A DNA stretch of 64,000 bases, from assembly GCF_003340495.1 (NCBI RefSeq), contig NZ_QASA01000001.1, positions 4,960,001-5,024,000 of the forward strand, read 5' to 3'. Each line of letters starts with the position of its first letter. Position 1 is the first letter of the stretch. The DNA comes from Adhaeribacter pallidiroseus. GTDB lineage: Bacteria > Bacteroidota > Bacteroidia > Cytophagales > Hymenobacteraceae. Under the pieces are notes generated by a model, which saw nothing but the letters and a program-made list of their open reading frames with translations, ran no database searches and had not been told where the DNA came from. The translations under genes were made by a program, and so were the position numbers. This document shows positions 31,143-39,710 of the stretch, in pieces.

Positions 31143-32432
31143 CTATTTTCGGGCGCTGGCTTTGCTCCCGTAAGTTATGCGGTAAATGGTCCCTTTTAAA
31201 TCATCGGACACGTACAAAGCGCCATCCGGCCCTTGAGCCAACCCACTGGGCCGGTGCTGAATGGGACCAGTAGGCTGCACCAGGTCTACGCCGGCAAAAT
31301 TATCAGCAAAAATTTCCCACTTACCCGCTGGTTTGCCGTTCTTAAACGGTACAAAAGCCACCAGATAGCCTTTCTGCAACTCCGCTGATTTACCGTGTAG
31401 CGTCACAAAAGCGCCGTTTTTATACCGGGCCGGAAACTGGTTGCCCGTGTAAAACAATAGCGCGTTGGGCGCCAGGTGCGCCGGAAAAGCGACTACCGGA
31501 TCTAAAGCCTTTTCGCCACCGGTTTTCTTGCCATCGCCGCCGTATTCGGGGGCCAGCATTTTCTTTTGTTGCAGATGATCGTAATACACGTAAGGCCAAC
31601 CGCCATCCCCGCCTTTGGGTACTTCAAACATGGTTTCGGCGGGTAAAATAGTACTCTGTTCGGCGGTATAATATTGCGGATACTTGTCATGAAACTGCCC
31701 CCGGCCGTGCTGCATCGCGAACAACGAATTGGTTTGGGTATTCCAGTCCAGGCCCACTACGTTTTTTAACCCGGTCGCGTAACGCAGGCCATCGCTGTAG
31801 CTCTGGTTCGTTTTACTGGTTTTAAACTGCCAGATGCCCGCTACCGAATCTAACAACGGACAAGGCATCATGCCTTGGCCGGTTCCTTCTTCGCGGCAGG
31901 CATCGTTATAAGAACCCACGGTTACGTACAGGTTGCCTTGCTTATCCAGGGTAATGGATTTAGAAACATCGCGGGCTTTGGCTACTAAACCCCGTACAAT
32001 GGTTTCGGGCTGCTCCGGCTGTATTACTTCTTGTTTCGCGTTTAATTGGTACCGGTAAACCCCTGTGTTAGAAGCCGAATATAAGTAATTGTTGTGCAAA
32101 GCAATACCGGTTCCAGGATAACTGCCAATCCCGGTTTGCTGATCCAGGAAGCCATCTTGATCGGTGTCGTGTAAATGGTACAGGCCTTTTCCGTCTTTTA
32201 GCCGGGATAGTTTCACGTACACATCGCCTTGCTTACCGACCACCAAATGCCGGGCAGCCCCTAAATCATCGGCCACAATAGTAGCGTTAAAACCGGGGGG
32301 CAGCTTTAGGGTAACTGGTTCGGTGGGTTTGTTTTTAGGTACAGATTCAGTCTTCTGGTGGTAAGCCGATGCCCCTATAAAAAAGACGCAGGCAGTAGCT
32401 AGAACAGCAGTTTGTATCATTTTTCTTTTCAT
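31143..32432 (-). CDS. PQQ-dependent sugar dehydrogenase-like (L-sorbosone dehydrogenase-like) secreted protein
   Basis: The 429-residue protein has a signal peptide (MKRKMIQTAVLATACVFFIG) and a six-bladed beta-propeller pattern: LPPGFNATIVADDLGAARHL, VYRYQLN, TVGSYNDAC, RYATGLKNVVGLDWN, GGDGGWPYVYYDH, PSGLAQGPDGALYVSDDLKG and IYRI. The GLRNxxGLxW and SGLAxGPDGALYVSDD motifs are those of the GSDH/sorbosone dehydrogenase fold. It is probably periplasmic and may oxidise sugars or aldehydes with PQQ; the calcium and PQQ ligands were not checked. No PQQ synthesis genes are in the window. Confidence 0.88.
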   Translation of the reverse strand: MKRKMIQTAVLATACVFFIGASAYHQKTESVPKNKPTEPVTLKLPPGFNATIVADDLGAARHLVVGKQGDVYVKLSRLKDGKGLYHLHDTDQDGFLDQQTGIGSYPGTGIALHNNYLYSASNTGVYRYQLNAKQEVIQPEQPETIVRGLVAKARDVSKSITLDKQGNLYVTVGSYNDACREEGTGQGMMPCPLLDSVAGIWQFKTSKTNQSYSDGLRYATGLKNVVGLDWNTQTNSLFAMQHGRGQFHDKYPQYYTAEQSTILPAETMFEVPKGGDGGWPYVYYDHLQQKKMLAPEYGGDGKKTGGEKALDPVVAFPAHLAPNALLFYTGNQFPARYKNGAFVTLHGKSAELQKGYLVAFVPFKNGKPAGKWEIFADNFAGVDLVQPTGPIQHRPSGLAQGPDGALYVSDDLKGTIYRITYGSKASARK

Positions 32433-33261
32433 TAATCTTGCTCGTAAAAATTCTCTGAATTTTAAAAATTTTAAATTTCTTTAACTTTCGCTCCAGAATT
32501 ATAACCTTAAATAAGTATTGCTTCTTATAGCTAACTTTGCTCTTTTCAAGAAGTCCGCATGCTAGCAGCGTACGCAATATATTATTTTAACTCAGCATTA
32601 TTTTAACTACTCCCGCGTAATTTCCACGAGTTATCAGCCGGAAGCCTAAACAAGCTTTTAGAGTTAAAGGAAGATTGTAAAACATGTAATTTCCCGGATA
32701 ATGCTGGTTTTTATTGCGCTTACTGGAATAACCATGAAAACGAAGCAGGCCATAAGGGATAAAGTAGTTATAGGTTTCCGCTTACTTTTATACTTATTAG
32801 GGAGGCAAATAGGCCCGTTATTATGCTGATTTTGGATTTAAACCGCTGCTCTTTATTACCAATATAGCCATTATAGCGGCCCTGGTATAAGTAACATGGT
32901 GGCTAAAAAGAAAACTATGCGACAGTATTTAGATAATTTTAACAGCTTTTATAAACAGCCATTTGCTGTTCCCCGGAAAGCCCGCAACAGGATACGAGGC
33001 ATTTTAATGGGTTTTCCGGGAAAGAGTTACCAGGTTTTGGAAGTGCATTCCGGCCATATTACCCGATCGTTTTTTTAAATTTTGATGCAGCCGGGGCCGG
33101 TATATTTACCATTACGCCGATGTTACTAACTTTGCTTTTAAATGCCCCCATTATAGTTTTAATCTAAATTTTAACTTTAGTGGCGCCCAAAATCAACTTA
33201 AAAAGCAAAGTTACTCAACAAAGTAGCGGGCGGCTGGGTTAACAAAATAAAAGGTAAACAG
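32433..33261. other. Long intergenic region with decayed coding remnants
   Basis: No intact gene is seen. From about 32734 a frame reads MKTKQAIRDKVVIGFRLLLY and stops at TGA. A second frame slightly later reads YADFGFKPLLFITNIAIIAA and then stops and resumes with VTWWLKRKLCD. These look like two pieces of a small membrane protein with indels. A 12-bp inverted repeat AACTTTGCTTTT (33128-33139) / AAAAGCAAAGTT (33201-33212) lies further on. Confidence 0.35.
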
Positions 33262-33987
33262 ATGCATGTAGCCAACAACAAAATTTTAATAACAGGAGGG
33301 GCCAGCGGTATTGGCCTGGGTCTTACGAAAGATTTATTCAGGAAAATAATGCTGTTATTATTTGCGGACGCCGGGAAAGTGCGCTCCAAGAAGTAGCCGA
33401 AAAATTCCCGGGGGTTATTACCCGGGTTTGTGATTTAGCCCTATAGCAGGAACGTATAGCCCTCTACGAGTGGATTTCCGAAAATCATCCGGATGTAAAT
33501 GTGCTGGTTAACAACGCCGGTATTCAAAATTGGATGCAAGTTTCGGACGCTGACTTTTACCAAAAAGCTAAAACCGAACTGGCTACCAATATGGAGACCC
33601 CGCTGCACTTAACAGCGCTTTTTTTTAAATTTAAAGGCTTTAAGCACCGTGATAAATGTAACCAGCGGTTTAGCGTTTGTGCCGTATACCAAGGTGCCGG
33701 TTTATTCGGCTACCAAGGCCTTTTTTCATTCGTTTACTTTATCGCTGCAATACTTACTTCAATCCAAAAACATCGAAGTAATCGAAATTATACCGCCGGC
33801 GCTTAACACCGATTTAGGCGGTAAAGGCCTGCACGATGCCGCACCGCCGGTAAGCGATTTTATTCAAGCTATTTTTAACCAATTACAAGCCGGCAAAACA
33901 GAACTAACTTTTAGTTTTAGCGAAGTCCTGGTCAAAGCCAATCCTGAAGAATTAAAAAGCGCTTTCCAACGCCTGAATCCTAGTTAA
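33262..33987 (+). pseudogene. Short-chain dehydrogenase (DltE-like SDR), multiply disrupted
   Basis: The pieces together make an SDR oxidoreductase: NNKILITGGASGIGLGL (cofactor loop), NNAVIICGRRESALQEVAE, DVNVLVNNAGIQNW, INVTSGLAFVPYTKVPVYSA and TKAFFHSF, which contains the catalytic YxxxK. Three lesions break it: a one-base loss in an A run near 33328, a TAG at 33444-33446, and a one-base gain in a T run near 33620. Three independent lesions make an assembly error as the sole cause unlikely. The last piece (33649-33987) remains open but lacks the Rossmann part. Confidence 0.88.
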
Positions 33988-34009
33988 AATTTAAATTTTT
34001 TCTCTTTAT

Positions 34010-34046
34010 ATGCCCTTGTAATCCCGGATTGCAGGGGCATTTTTAT
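34010..34046 (+). terminator. Terminator-like hairpin after the SDR pseudogene
   Basis: TGCCCTTGTAATCC pairs with GGATTGCAGGGGCA (12 of 14 positions plus G-U pairs), followed by TTTTT. It precedes the metallo-hydrolase promoter. Confidence 0.75.
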
Positions 34047-34113
34047 TACATAAAGAACGGCAATCAGCCTTGCCAAAAAAATGCTTGCACGTTCAGAATA
34101 CTTTCTTACTTTT

Positions 34114-34131
34114 ACTGACTGATTAGTCAGT
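34114..34131 (+). promoter_or_regulatory. Palindromic operator, likely TetR-type
   Basis: ACTGACTGATTAGTCAGT is a perfect palindrome with 7-base arms that ends one base before the ATG of the metallo-hydrolase gene. A TetR-family regulator gene lies just downstream of that gene. Palindromes of about 18 bases of this form are typical TetR operators. The assignment is inferred. Confidence 0.65.
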
Positions 34132-34132
34132 T

Positions 34133-35239
34133 ATGAAATATTGGTATATTCTGGTGGGTATTATCTTTTTAATAATAATGAGTGCTTTTATTTTTTTAAA
34201 ACAAGCCCAATTTGGCAAATTACCTTCCGGGGCCCGGCTGGAACGCGTTAAAAAATCGCCTAATTACCGGAACGGCGCCTTCCAGAACGAAAGCGTTACG
34301 CCCGACCTTACCGACGGGGCCACCTATTTTTCGGTAAGTAAAGAATTTTTCTTTGGCAAAAACGCAAGAGTGTCCCCCACCGATTCTATACCTTCTACTA
34401 AAACCAACTTATTAACGCTGGATAGCCAGCAGGATGTGCTGGTATGGTTCGGGCATTCTTCTTACTTTATGCAAATAGATGGCACACGCTTTTTAGTAGA
34501 TCCGGTTTTAAGTGGTGCAGCGTCGCCGGTGTCTTTTACTACGAAAGCTTTTAAAGGCACCGACCGCTATACGCCCGACGACCTGCCGGAAATAGATTAC
34601 TTGCTTATTTCTCATGACCACTACGACCACCTCGACTACAAAACCATTGTAAAATTGCAACCCAAAGTAAAGCAGGTTATTTGCGGCTTGGGCACCGGCG
34701 AACACCTGGAATACTGGGGCTACGATGTATCTAAAATCATGGAAAAAGATTGGAACGAAGAAATAGATCTGGGAAATGGCTTTACCGTGCATACTGTACC
34801 GGCCCGGCATTTTTCGGGACGCAGCCTTAAAAGAAATCAAGCGCTCTGGACCTCTTTTGTCCTGCGTACGCCCACCCAGAAATTATTTATTGGCGGCGAC
34901 AGCGGCTACGACAAACACTTCGCCAAAATCGGAGAAAAATTTGGCCCTTTTGATCTGGTAATTCTGGAAAACGGGCAGTACAACAAAAGCTGGAAATACA
35001 TACATATGCTACCGGGCCAGATTTTACAGGCCGCCCAAGACTTAAAAGCCAAACGCATTTTTCCGGTGCACTCGGGCAAATTTGCGTTGGGCCTGCACGC
35101 CTGGGACGAGCCTTTGAAACTTTTGATGGAAGATAATAAAACCGAAAATTTAAAAATTATTACGCCCATTATCGGCGAACAGGTAAACTTAAAAGATACT
35201 ACGCAGCAATTTTCGCAGTGGTGGCTGGGCGTTAATTAG
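34133..35239 (+). CDS. MBL-fold metallo-hydrolase (UlaG/NAPE-PLD-like), membrane-anchored
   Basis: The 368-residue protein begins with a membrane anchor (YWYILVGIIFLIIMSAFIFL). The metallo-beta-lactamase core follows: VWFGHSSYFMQIDGTRFLVD, DYLLISHDHYDHLDY with the HxHxDH metal motif at about 161-166, a later His in VPARHFSGRS, Asp in LFIGGDSGYD and His in FPVHSGKFALGLHAWDEP. This order is typical of the UlaG/N-acyl-phosphatidylethanolamine hydrolase branch. Substrate unknown; a phosphodiester or lipid is possible. A palindromic operator overlaps the translation start region, and the TetR gene follows 135 bases later in the same direction. Confidence 0.9.
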   Translation: MKYWYILVGIIFLIIMSAFIFLKQAQFGKLPSGARLERVKKSPNYRNGAFQNESVTPDLTDGATYFSVSKEFFFGKNARVSPTDSIPSTKTNLLTLDSQQDVLVWFGHSSYFMQIDGTRFLVDPVLSGAASPVSFTTKAFKGTDRYTPDDLPEIDYLLISHDHYDHLDYKTIVKLQPKVKQVICGLGTGEHLEYWGYDVSKIMEKDWNEEIDLGNGFTVHTVPARHFSGRSLKRNQALWTSFVLRTPTQKLFIGGDSGYDKHFAKIGEKFGPFDLVILENGQYNKSWKYIHMLPGQILQAAQDLKAKRIFPVHSGKFALGLHAWDEPLKLLMEDNKTENLKIITPIIGEQVNLKDTTQQFSQWWLGVN

Positions 35240-35374
35240 TTGTTGGTTGATCGTTATTGGTTGTTGGGTTGCCAATTACTCTAATCAGCCAGTAAAAGAA
35301 ATTTTTAAATTTTTACCATTTTACCCGGCTTGGCAAGCGGTTGTAGTTGGTTCGGGCGAGATACAGTTTACCGG

Positions 35375-35935
35375 ATGGATAAAAAAGAAAAATTATTAAC
35401 AACTGCGCTTCACCTTTTTGTGGAGTATGGTTTTCATAACACGCCTACCAGTAAAATTGCCCGCGAAGCTGGTATTGCCAATGGCACTCTATTTTACTTT
35501 TACCCCACCAAAGACGACCTGGTAAAAGCTTTGTACCTGGCCGTAAAAGGTAAAATGGCCCAAGATATTGCCGTGGAAATCGAGCACAAAGAAACCTTTC
35601 ACGACATTATGCGGGGATATTATAGCGCCTCGCTCAACTGGGCTCTAAAAAACAAAACCGAGTCCCGGTTTATGGAGCAGTTTAACTCGTCGCCGTATTT
35701 AAAGCAAATTGCCGAAGAAGAAATTAAAAAAAATAACCAACCCCTGCGGGAGCTTTTACAAAAAGCCATACACGAAAAAATTATCAAACCACTGGATGTG
35801 GAAATTATTTTTACGCTGATCAGCGGGCATGTTTTTAGCATCAACCAGTACCTCGTGCGCAAGCAATTTGCCAAACCCGAACAAGACAAAGTTATTCAGG
35901 ATACTTTTGATTTGCTCTGGGACATGATTACCTAA
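35375..35935 (+). CDS. TetR-family transcriptional regulator
   Basis: From the ATG at 35375 (MDKKEKLLTTALHLFVEYGF) the protein has 186 residues; a TTG 15 codons earlier adds unrelated residues. The N-terminal HTH reads TSKIAREAGIANGTLFYFYP and TKDDLVKALY, the hallmark of the family. The helical C-terminal ligand domain is divergent. Its likely target is the palindrome at 34114-34131 before the metallo-hydrolase gene. It is followed immediately by a MITE-like element. Confidence 0.92.
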   Translation: MDKKEKLLTTALHLFVEYGFHNTPTSKIAREAGIANGTLFYFYPTKDDLVKALYLAVKGKMAQDIAVEIEHKETFHDIMRGYYSASLNWALKNKTESRFMEQFNSSPYLKQIAEEEIKKNNQPLRELLQKAIHEKIIKPLDVEIIFTLISGHVFSINQYLVRKQFAKPEQDKVIQDTFDLLWDMIT

Positions 35936-35936
35936 A

Positions 35937-36141
35937 TAACGTGCGTTCGAGCGAAGCCCTTACCAACAAAAGAACATCCCTGTATTAGTCAAAATAATAA
36001 AACGATAATGTTTCCCATCTATTCCGGTCCTTCTGGAAGAATCTAACCGGTTACTTACGGGTTACATTCTTCCAGAAGGACCGGAATAAAGAAGATTAGT
36101 TTATATTTCAGGTAGGCTTTGCTTAGCTCGCACGCCTGTTA
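35937..36141. mobile_element. MITE-like element, copy 2 (with intact hairpin)
   Basis: The element starts TAACGTGCGTTCGAGCGAAG right after the tetR stop and ends GCTTAGCTCGCACGCCTGTT; the ends are imperfect inverted repeats. It is homologous to the element at 14175-14354. The interior has a perfect 23-bp inverted repeat (36020-36042 with 36066-36088, core TTCCGGTCCTTCTGG). It encodes no protein. It lies between the convergent tetR and fur-like genes and could act as a terminator for both. Confidence 0.75.
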
Positions 36142-36153
36142 AATACTACCCAG

Positions 36154-36528
36154 CTACGCGCAAGCCTGGCAATACCCGGTTAATAAACAATTTACATTTT
36201 GGAGTTGGTAGCCGGCTGGTACTTTTACGGCTACTTCTTCTTTCAGGCACTCTACTTTCTGGCATTTTAAGCACCGGAAATGAAAATGATTATGGTAGTG
36301 CTTTTTTTCTTCGCAGCTGGTGCAGAGGGCAAAGTAATGCTTGCCATCGTCAGATAAAATTTTGTGCACGTAACCATCTTCGCAAAAGCTGTTTAAAATG
36401 CGGTACACCGTTACGCGGTCCATGCGGCCTTTCACTGCTTGCTCAATATCCTCCTGATTTAAAGCTTTTCCGGATCCATGTAAAATGTTCAATACGGCTT
36501 GTTTCGCCGGGGTATTTCTTCTTTTCAT
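36154..36528 (-). CDS. Fur-family transcriptional regulator
   Basis: The 124-residue protein has a Fur winged helix (TPAKQAVLNILHGSGKALNQ, then MDRVTVYRILNSFCEDGYVHKI) and the dimerisation/metal part with HYHNHFHFRCLKCQKVECL. The two-Cys pair CLKC and the C-terminal CQAC could form the structural zinc site; an extra CTSC occurs before. It could be a Zur, Fur or PerR; the motifs do not decide. It is divergent from the thioredoxin-reductase-like gene. A palindrome TGCAACATAATTGCA lies just before its start. Confidence 0.9.
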   Translation of the reverse strand: MKRRNTPAKQAVLNILHGSGKALNQEDIEQAVKGRMDRVTVYRILNSFCEDGYVHKILSDDGKHYFALCTSCEEKKHYHNHFHFRCLKCQKVECLKEEVAVKVPAGYQLQNVNCLLTGYCQACA

Positions 36529-36538
36529 AAATTGTTAA

Positions 36539-36553
36539 TGCAACATAATTGCA
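36539..36553. promoter_or_regulatory. Candidate Fur-family box
   Basis: TGCAACATAATTGCA consists of 5-base inverted arms TGCAA/TTGCA around five bases. It lies 11 bases upstream of the start of the fur-like gene, in the divergent region. Autoregulation by a Fur-family protein would fit; no experiment is visible. Confidence 0.45.
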
Positions 36554-36681
36554 ATAATAAAAAATAATATTAAGTTTGCCAATCAGAAATGCACAATCTG
36601 TGGCTAAAGACCAGGCTATTTCCAGCACTGCCCGCTAAGGTTGGCGGCATTTTCGTTATTTCACTCTGAAAGTTAAGACAC

Positions 36682-37590
36682 ATGACAGACTTTAAAAACT
36701 TAGATGTAATTATAATTGGTGGCAGCTACTCCGGGTTAGCCGCCGCCATGAGTTTGGGCCGCGCTTTGCGCCACGTATTAGTTATAGATAGCGGTAAGCC
36801 CTGCAACCAGCAAACACCCCATTCGCACAACTTTATTACCCAAGACGGAAATACGCCCGCGCAAATCCGGATTACGGCCCAAGCACAAGTAGCTCGCTAC
36901 CATACTGTTTCGTTTTACAAGGGCCTGGCTATAAGGGGTGCTAAAACGGAAAGTGGCTATGAAATTATTACTGAAAGAAAAGATACTTTTACCGCTAAAA
37001 AATTGTTGTTTGCCACGGGTTTAAAAGACCTTATGCCGGATATACCGGGCTTTGCCGAATGTTGGGGAATATCGGTGATTCACTGCCCTTATTGCCACGG
37101 CTACGAAGTAAGAAACCAAAAAACCGGACTTCTGGGTAACGGCGACGCTGGCTTTGAATACGTCCGGATGATTGCGCACTGGACGCAAGATTTAACACTT
37201 TTCACCAACGGGCCATCTACGCTAACCCCAGCGCAAGCCGCTAAACTAGCAGAACACCGCATCGCCCTAGTCGAAACGGAAATCCAAAGCTTGCAACACA
37301 ACCAGGGTAAAATTACAGAGGTGATTTTAAAAAACAATTCTGCAGTAGAATTAAACGCTATGTACGCCCGGCCTAAAACGGTGCAGCACAGTACTATCCC
37401 CCAGGACTTAGGCTGCGAATTAACGGAGCCTGGTTTCTTAAAAGTTGATATGTTTCAAAAAACTACTGTACCCGGCGTGTATGCCAGCGGTGATAATTCA
37501 GTGTTTGCCCGCTCCGTGGCCAGTGCCGTTGCATCCGGAACTTTTACCGGGGCCGCCATTAATAAAGAACTAATCGAGGAAGAATTTTAA
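36682..37590 (+). CDS. NAD(P)/FAD-dependent oxidoreductase (thioredoxin-reductase-like)
   Basis: The 302-residue protein has an N-terminal FAD-binding motif VIIIGGSYSGLAAAMSLGRA, then GLKDLMPDIPGFAE and the redox-type SVIHCPYCHGYEV (CxxC at about 135-138). A second nucleotide site follows near GLLGNGDAG, and the C-terminal GVYASGDNSVFARSVASAV ends the FAD fold. The CPYCHGYE variant is typical of the small TrxB-like group often associated with thiol or ROS responses, not the classical thioredoxin reductase (CATC). The neighbouring Fur-family gene may control it. Confidence 0.9.
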   Translation: MTDFKNLDVIIIGGSYSGLAAAMSLGRALRHVLVIDSGKPCNQQTPHSHNFITQDGNTPAQIRITAQAQVARYHTVSFYKGLAIRGAKTESGYEIITERKDTFTAKKLLFATGLKDLMPDIPGFAECWGISVIHCPYCHGYEVRNQKTGLLGNGDAGFEYVRMIAHWTQDLTLFTNGPSTLTPAQAAKLAEHRIALVETEIQSLQHNQGKITEVILKNNSAVELNAMYARPKTVQHSTIPQDLGCELTEPGFLKVDMFQKTTVPGVYASGDNSVFARSVASAVASGTFTGAAINKELIEEEF

Positions 37591-37843
37591 AAATAGAACG
37601 GTTAGCGTACTATCCGGAGGTTCGCAACAATTATTAATAGGCGCAGGCAATCAAAAATTTAAAAAATACTTACTTTAGCCAACAAGAGCGCAACGCTTTA
37701 CCCTTGTTAGCCGCCTATTCTCTGACAGACCTAACCCGGCCCGAAAAGCTTAATTTTCATTAACTTAAGTGCCGGAAATTCTGCTGAAAAATAATGGCGA
37801 GTAATAAAGAATACGTGCTACAATTACTTTTACTAACTACTTT

Positions 37844-38311
37844 ATGGCCGCTACCACTTTCATTAGAACTGATTCCAGCAATCCGGATTTTCAGAAATTA
37901 GTTGCTTTACTGGACCAGGACTTAGCCATCCGCGATGGCGCCGAGCATGCTTTTTATGCCCAGTACAATAAGATAAATTTAATAAAACACGCTGTAGTTG
38001 CTTACCAACAAGAGGTGCCGGTTGGTTGCGGCGCCATAAAAGCCTACGACGATCAGACTACCGAAGTAAAAAGAATGTATGTGTTACCAGAATACCGCGG
38101 TCAGGGAATTGCCGCCATTATTCTGGCAGCGTTGGAAAAATGGGCTCATGAATTAGGCTACGCGAGCTGTATCCTGGAAACCGGCAAAAAACAACCCGAA
38201 GCCATCCGGCTGTATCAAAAATCGGGGTACAACCAGATACCTAATTATGGGCAATACGCCGGTGTAGAAAACAGCATTTGCCTGATTAAAAATTTAAACC
38301 TTGATTCGTAG
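37844..38311 (+). CDS. GNAT-family N-acetyltransferase
   Basis: The 155-residue protein has the standard GNAT elements: VPVGCGAIKAYDDQTTEVKR, the acetyl-CoA loop VLPEYRGQGIAAIILAALEKW (RGQGIA) at about 85-105 and YASCILETGKKQPEAIRLYQ before the terminal strand with GYNQIPNYGQY. This group resembles PA4866/YitH-type acetyltransferases; the substrate is unknown. It is monocistronic as far as can be seen and is followed by a palindromic intergenic repeat. Confidence 0.92.
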   Translation: MAATTFIRTDSSNPDFQKLVALLDQDLAIRDGAEHAFYAQYNKINLIKHAVVAYQQEVPVGCGAIKAYDDQTTEVKRMYVLPEYRGQGIAAIILAALEKWAHELGYASCILETGKKQPEAIRLYQKSGYNQIPNYGQYAGVENSICLIKNLNLDS

Positions 38312-38346
38312 GATTAAAGGATGTCCATGATTCTGAAAAAGTAATA

Positions 38347-38447
38347 GAACCCCGATTTTAAATTTTTAAGAGAATCTTGATTATTGTATAATAAAATTAA
38401 ATTTAAAATCAGGACAATCTCTTAATCCGATAAATCAAGGTTCCGAC
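38347..38447. repeat. GATT-rich palindromic intergenic repeat
   Basis: The left arm (GAACCCCGATTTTAAATTTT) and the inverse of the right arm (GTCGGAACCTTGATTTATCG) share the GAACCxxGATTT edge. The loop is A/T-rich. The element ends 5 bases before the ATG of the GxxExxY gene, whose ribosome-binding region it therefore supplies. Confidence 0.5.
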
Positions 38448-38452
38448 GTATT

Positions 38453-38827
38453 ATGAAACACGAAGAAACTACCAAGAAGATTATTGGCTGTGCCATGCAG
38501 GTACATCGAACGCTGGGTAACGGGTTTCAGGAAGTTATTTACCAAAGAGCTTTAGCCATTGAAATGCAATTAACCGGACTTTCTTTTGAACGGGAGAAAG
38601 AAATGAATATCTATTACCGGAATGAATTAATTGGCACCAGAAGAGTAGACTTCTTTGTAGAAAACATTATTCTGGTAGAGTTAAAAGCCCTGGTAAGATT
38701 AGAAGATGTTTACCTAGCCCAAGCCATTAATTACTGCGAAGCATACCAGATGGAATTAGGTTTACTCATTAATTTTGGCCCAAGAAGTCTGGGGTTTAAA
38801 AGAGTGCACAACAAAGCCTTTTCTTAA
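38453..38827 (+). CDS. GxxExxY protein
   Basis: The 124-residue protein carries the signature of this family: CAMQVHRTLGNGFQEVIYQR, which contains GxxExxY at about residues 23-29, then EREKEMNIYYRNELIGTRRV, DFFVENIILVELKAL (nuclease-like strand-core with D and E-x-K), and AQAINYCEAYQMELGLLINF. The fold is PD-(D/E)XK-like by family knowledge; cellular role unknown. The motif residues D, E and K are present. It is common and often repeated in Bacteroidota genomes. Confidence 0.93.
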   Translation: MKHEETTKKIIGCAMQVHRTLGNGFQEVIYQRALAIEMQLTGLSFEREKEMNIYYRNELIGTRRVDFFVENIILVELKALVRLEDVYLAQAINYCEAYQMELGLLINFGPRSLGFKRVHNKAFS

Positions 38828-38933
38828 AACCATTCATATTCCTAAAAGTAAGCCAATAAGTACTTATATTCTTAGCCCATTCAATCATCCTGGTACTCCG
38901 CTAACCTTATAAAATTAAAGTTCCGACCGTAAA

Positions 38934-39392
38934 ATGACCGATACTCAAACCATCCTGCGGCATACCCTGGCTACCATTGCTTACCGGTTAAGTAAAACTT
39001 TAAACAGCGCTGATTTAAAATTTCTGCGTTTTCAAACATTTCACGGGGTACGCACACCAGCAGAAATCATCTTTCACATGGCATCGGTTTTAAGTTTTTG
39101 CCGGGCCGCTATAGAAAATAAAACCGTGGAAAAACCGGCGGCGGTAGAAGAGGCCAAAGAAACATCCCGGTTTTTTGATTTGCTGCAACAAACCGATATA
39201 GCCTTGCAAAATCATTCCGTGGATTTAGAGTTGGCCTTGCAACTTATGCAAGGCCCCTTAGCCGATATGCTCACGCACATAGGCCAAATAGCGCTCCTCC
39301 GGCGATATTACAACCAACCCGTTCCGGCGGAAAACTTTATGCTGGCCAAAATTAAAGTAGGTAATATTTCCCCGGAAGATCAGGAAGCCTGA
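38934..39392 (+). CDS. DinB/YfiT-like four-helix protein
   Basis: The 152-residue protein is mostly helical, with RTPAEIIFHMASVLSFCRAA near 40-60 and MLTHIGQIALLRRYYNQPVP near 115-135. The first His, in FHMAS, and the later HIGQIALLRR match the metal-binding His pattern of DinB-like proteins. Family proteins include thiol-dependent transferases; the substrate here is unknown. It is followed directly by a relic of a LytTR domain. Confidence 0.75.
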   Translation: MTDTQTILRHTLATIAYRLSKTLNSADLKFLRFQTFHGVRTPAEIIFHMASVLSFCRAAIENKTVEKPAAVEEAKETSRFFDLLQQTDIALQNHSVDLELALQLMQGPLADMLTHIGQIALLRRYYNQPVPAENFMLAKIKVGNISPEDQEA

Positions 39393-39396
39393 GTAA

Positions 39397-39639
39397 GGCT
39401 GCTTCCGCTGCGAAGCCGATAGTTCCTACCCGTACTTTATGTTAACTACCGGCGAGAAAATTTTAGTTTCCCAGCCCCTTAAATAATATGCCGAGTTGTT
39501 AATGCCGCACCAATTTATTCGCACCCACCAAAACCATTTAGTGAACCCAGCTTCTGTTAAAAGCTGGCTGAAAGAAAATGGAGGTGCTCTTTTATTATAC
39601 AACGGCAGTTGCATTCCCGTTGCCCGGCAGCACCGGTAA
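39397..39639 (+). pseudogene. Relic of a LytTR DNA-binding domain
   Basis: One frame reads CEADSSYPYFMLTTGEKILV, then SQPLK, a TAA at 39484-39486, YAELL, MPHQFIRTHQNHLVNPASVK and SWLKENGGALLLYNGSCIPV before RQHR and TAA. This is the complete pattern of a LytTR output domain (F.R.H.S.LVN...VK...GG.L...G..IPV.R), minus its N-terminal part and any receiver domain. The in-frame TAA replaces the Glu expected in PLKEYAELL. It is a leftover of a response regulator. Confidence 0.8.
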
Positions 39640-39663
39640 CGTGTAAAAAAGACTTAAAAGCTG

Positions 39664-39710
39664 TTCAAAAAATCCAAGAATCCCCTAATCCTATCAATCC
39701 AGGTTCCGAC
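39664..39710. repeat. Half copy of GATT-rich palindromic repeat
   Basis: Read on the minus strand it begins AGTCGGAACCTGGATTGATA and goes on with GGATT words at 8-9 base spacing. It lies directly after the stop of the minus-strand gene. Confidence 0.45.

Noticed and set aside
32896-33078. 60-residue open frame MVAKKKTMRQYLDNFN...
   Set aside because: No family resemblance, lies in a decayed region, and overlaps the remnant of another frame.
33128-33212. 12-bp inverted repeat AACTTTGCTTTT/AAAAGCAAAGTT
   Set aside because: It is real but isolated, with a 61-base loop, no second copy and no T run; not enough to call an element.
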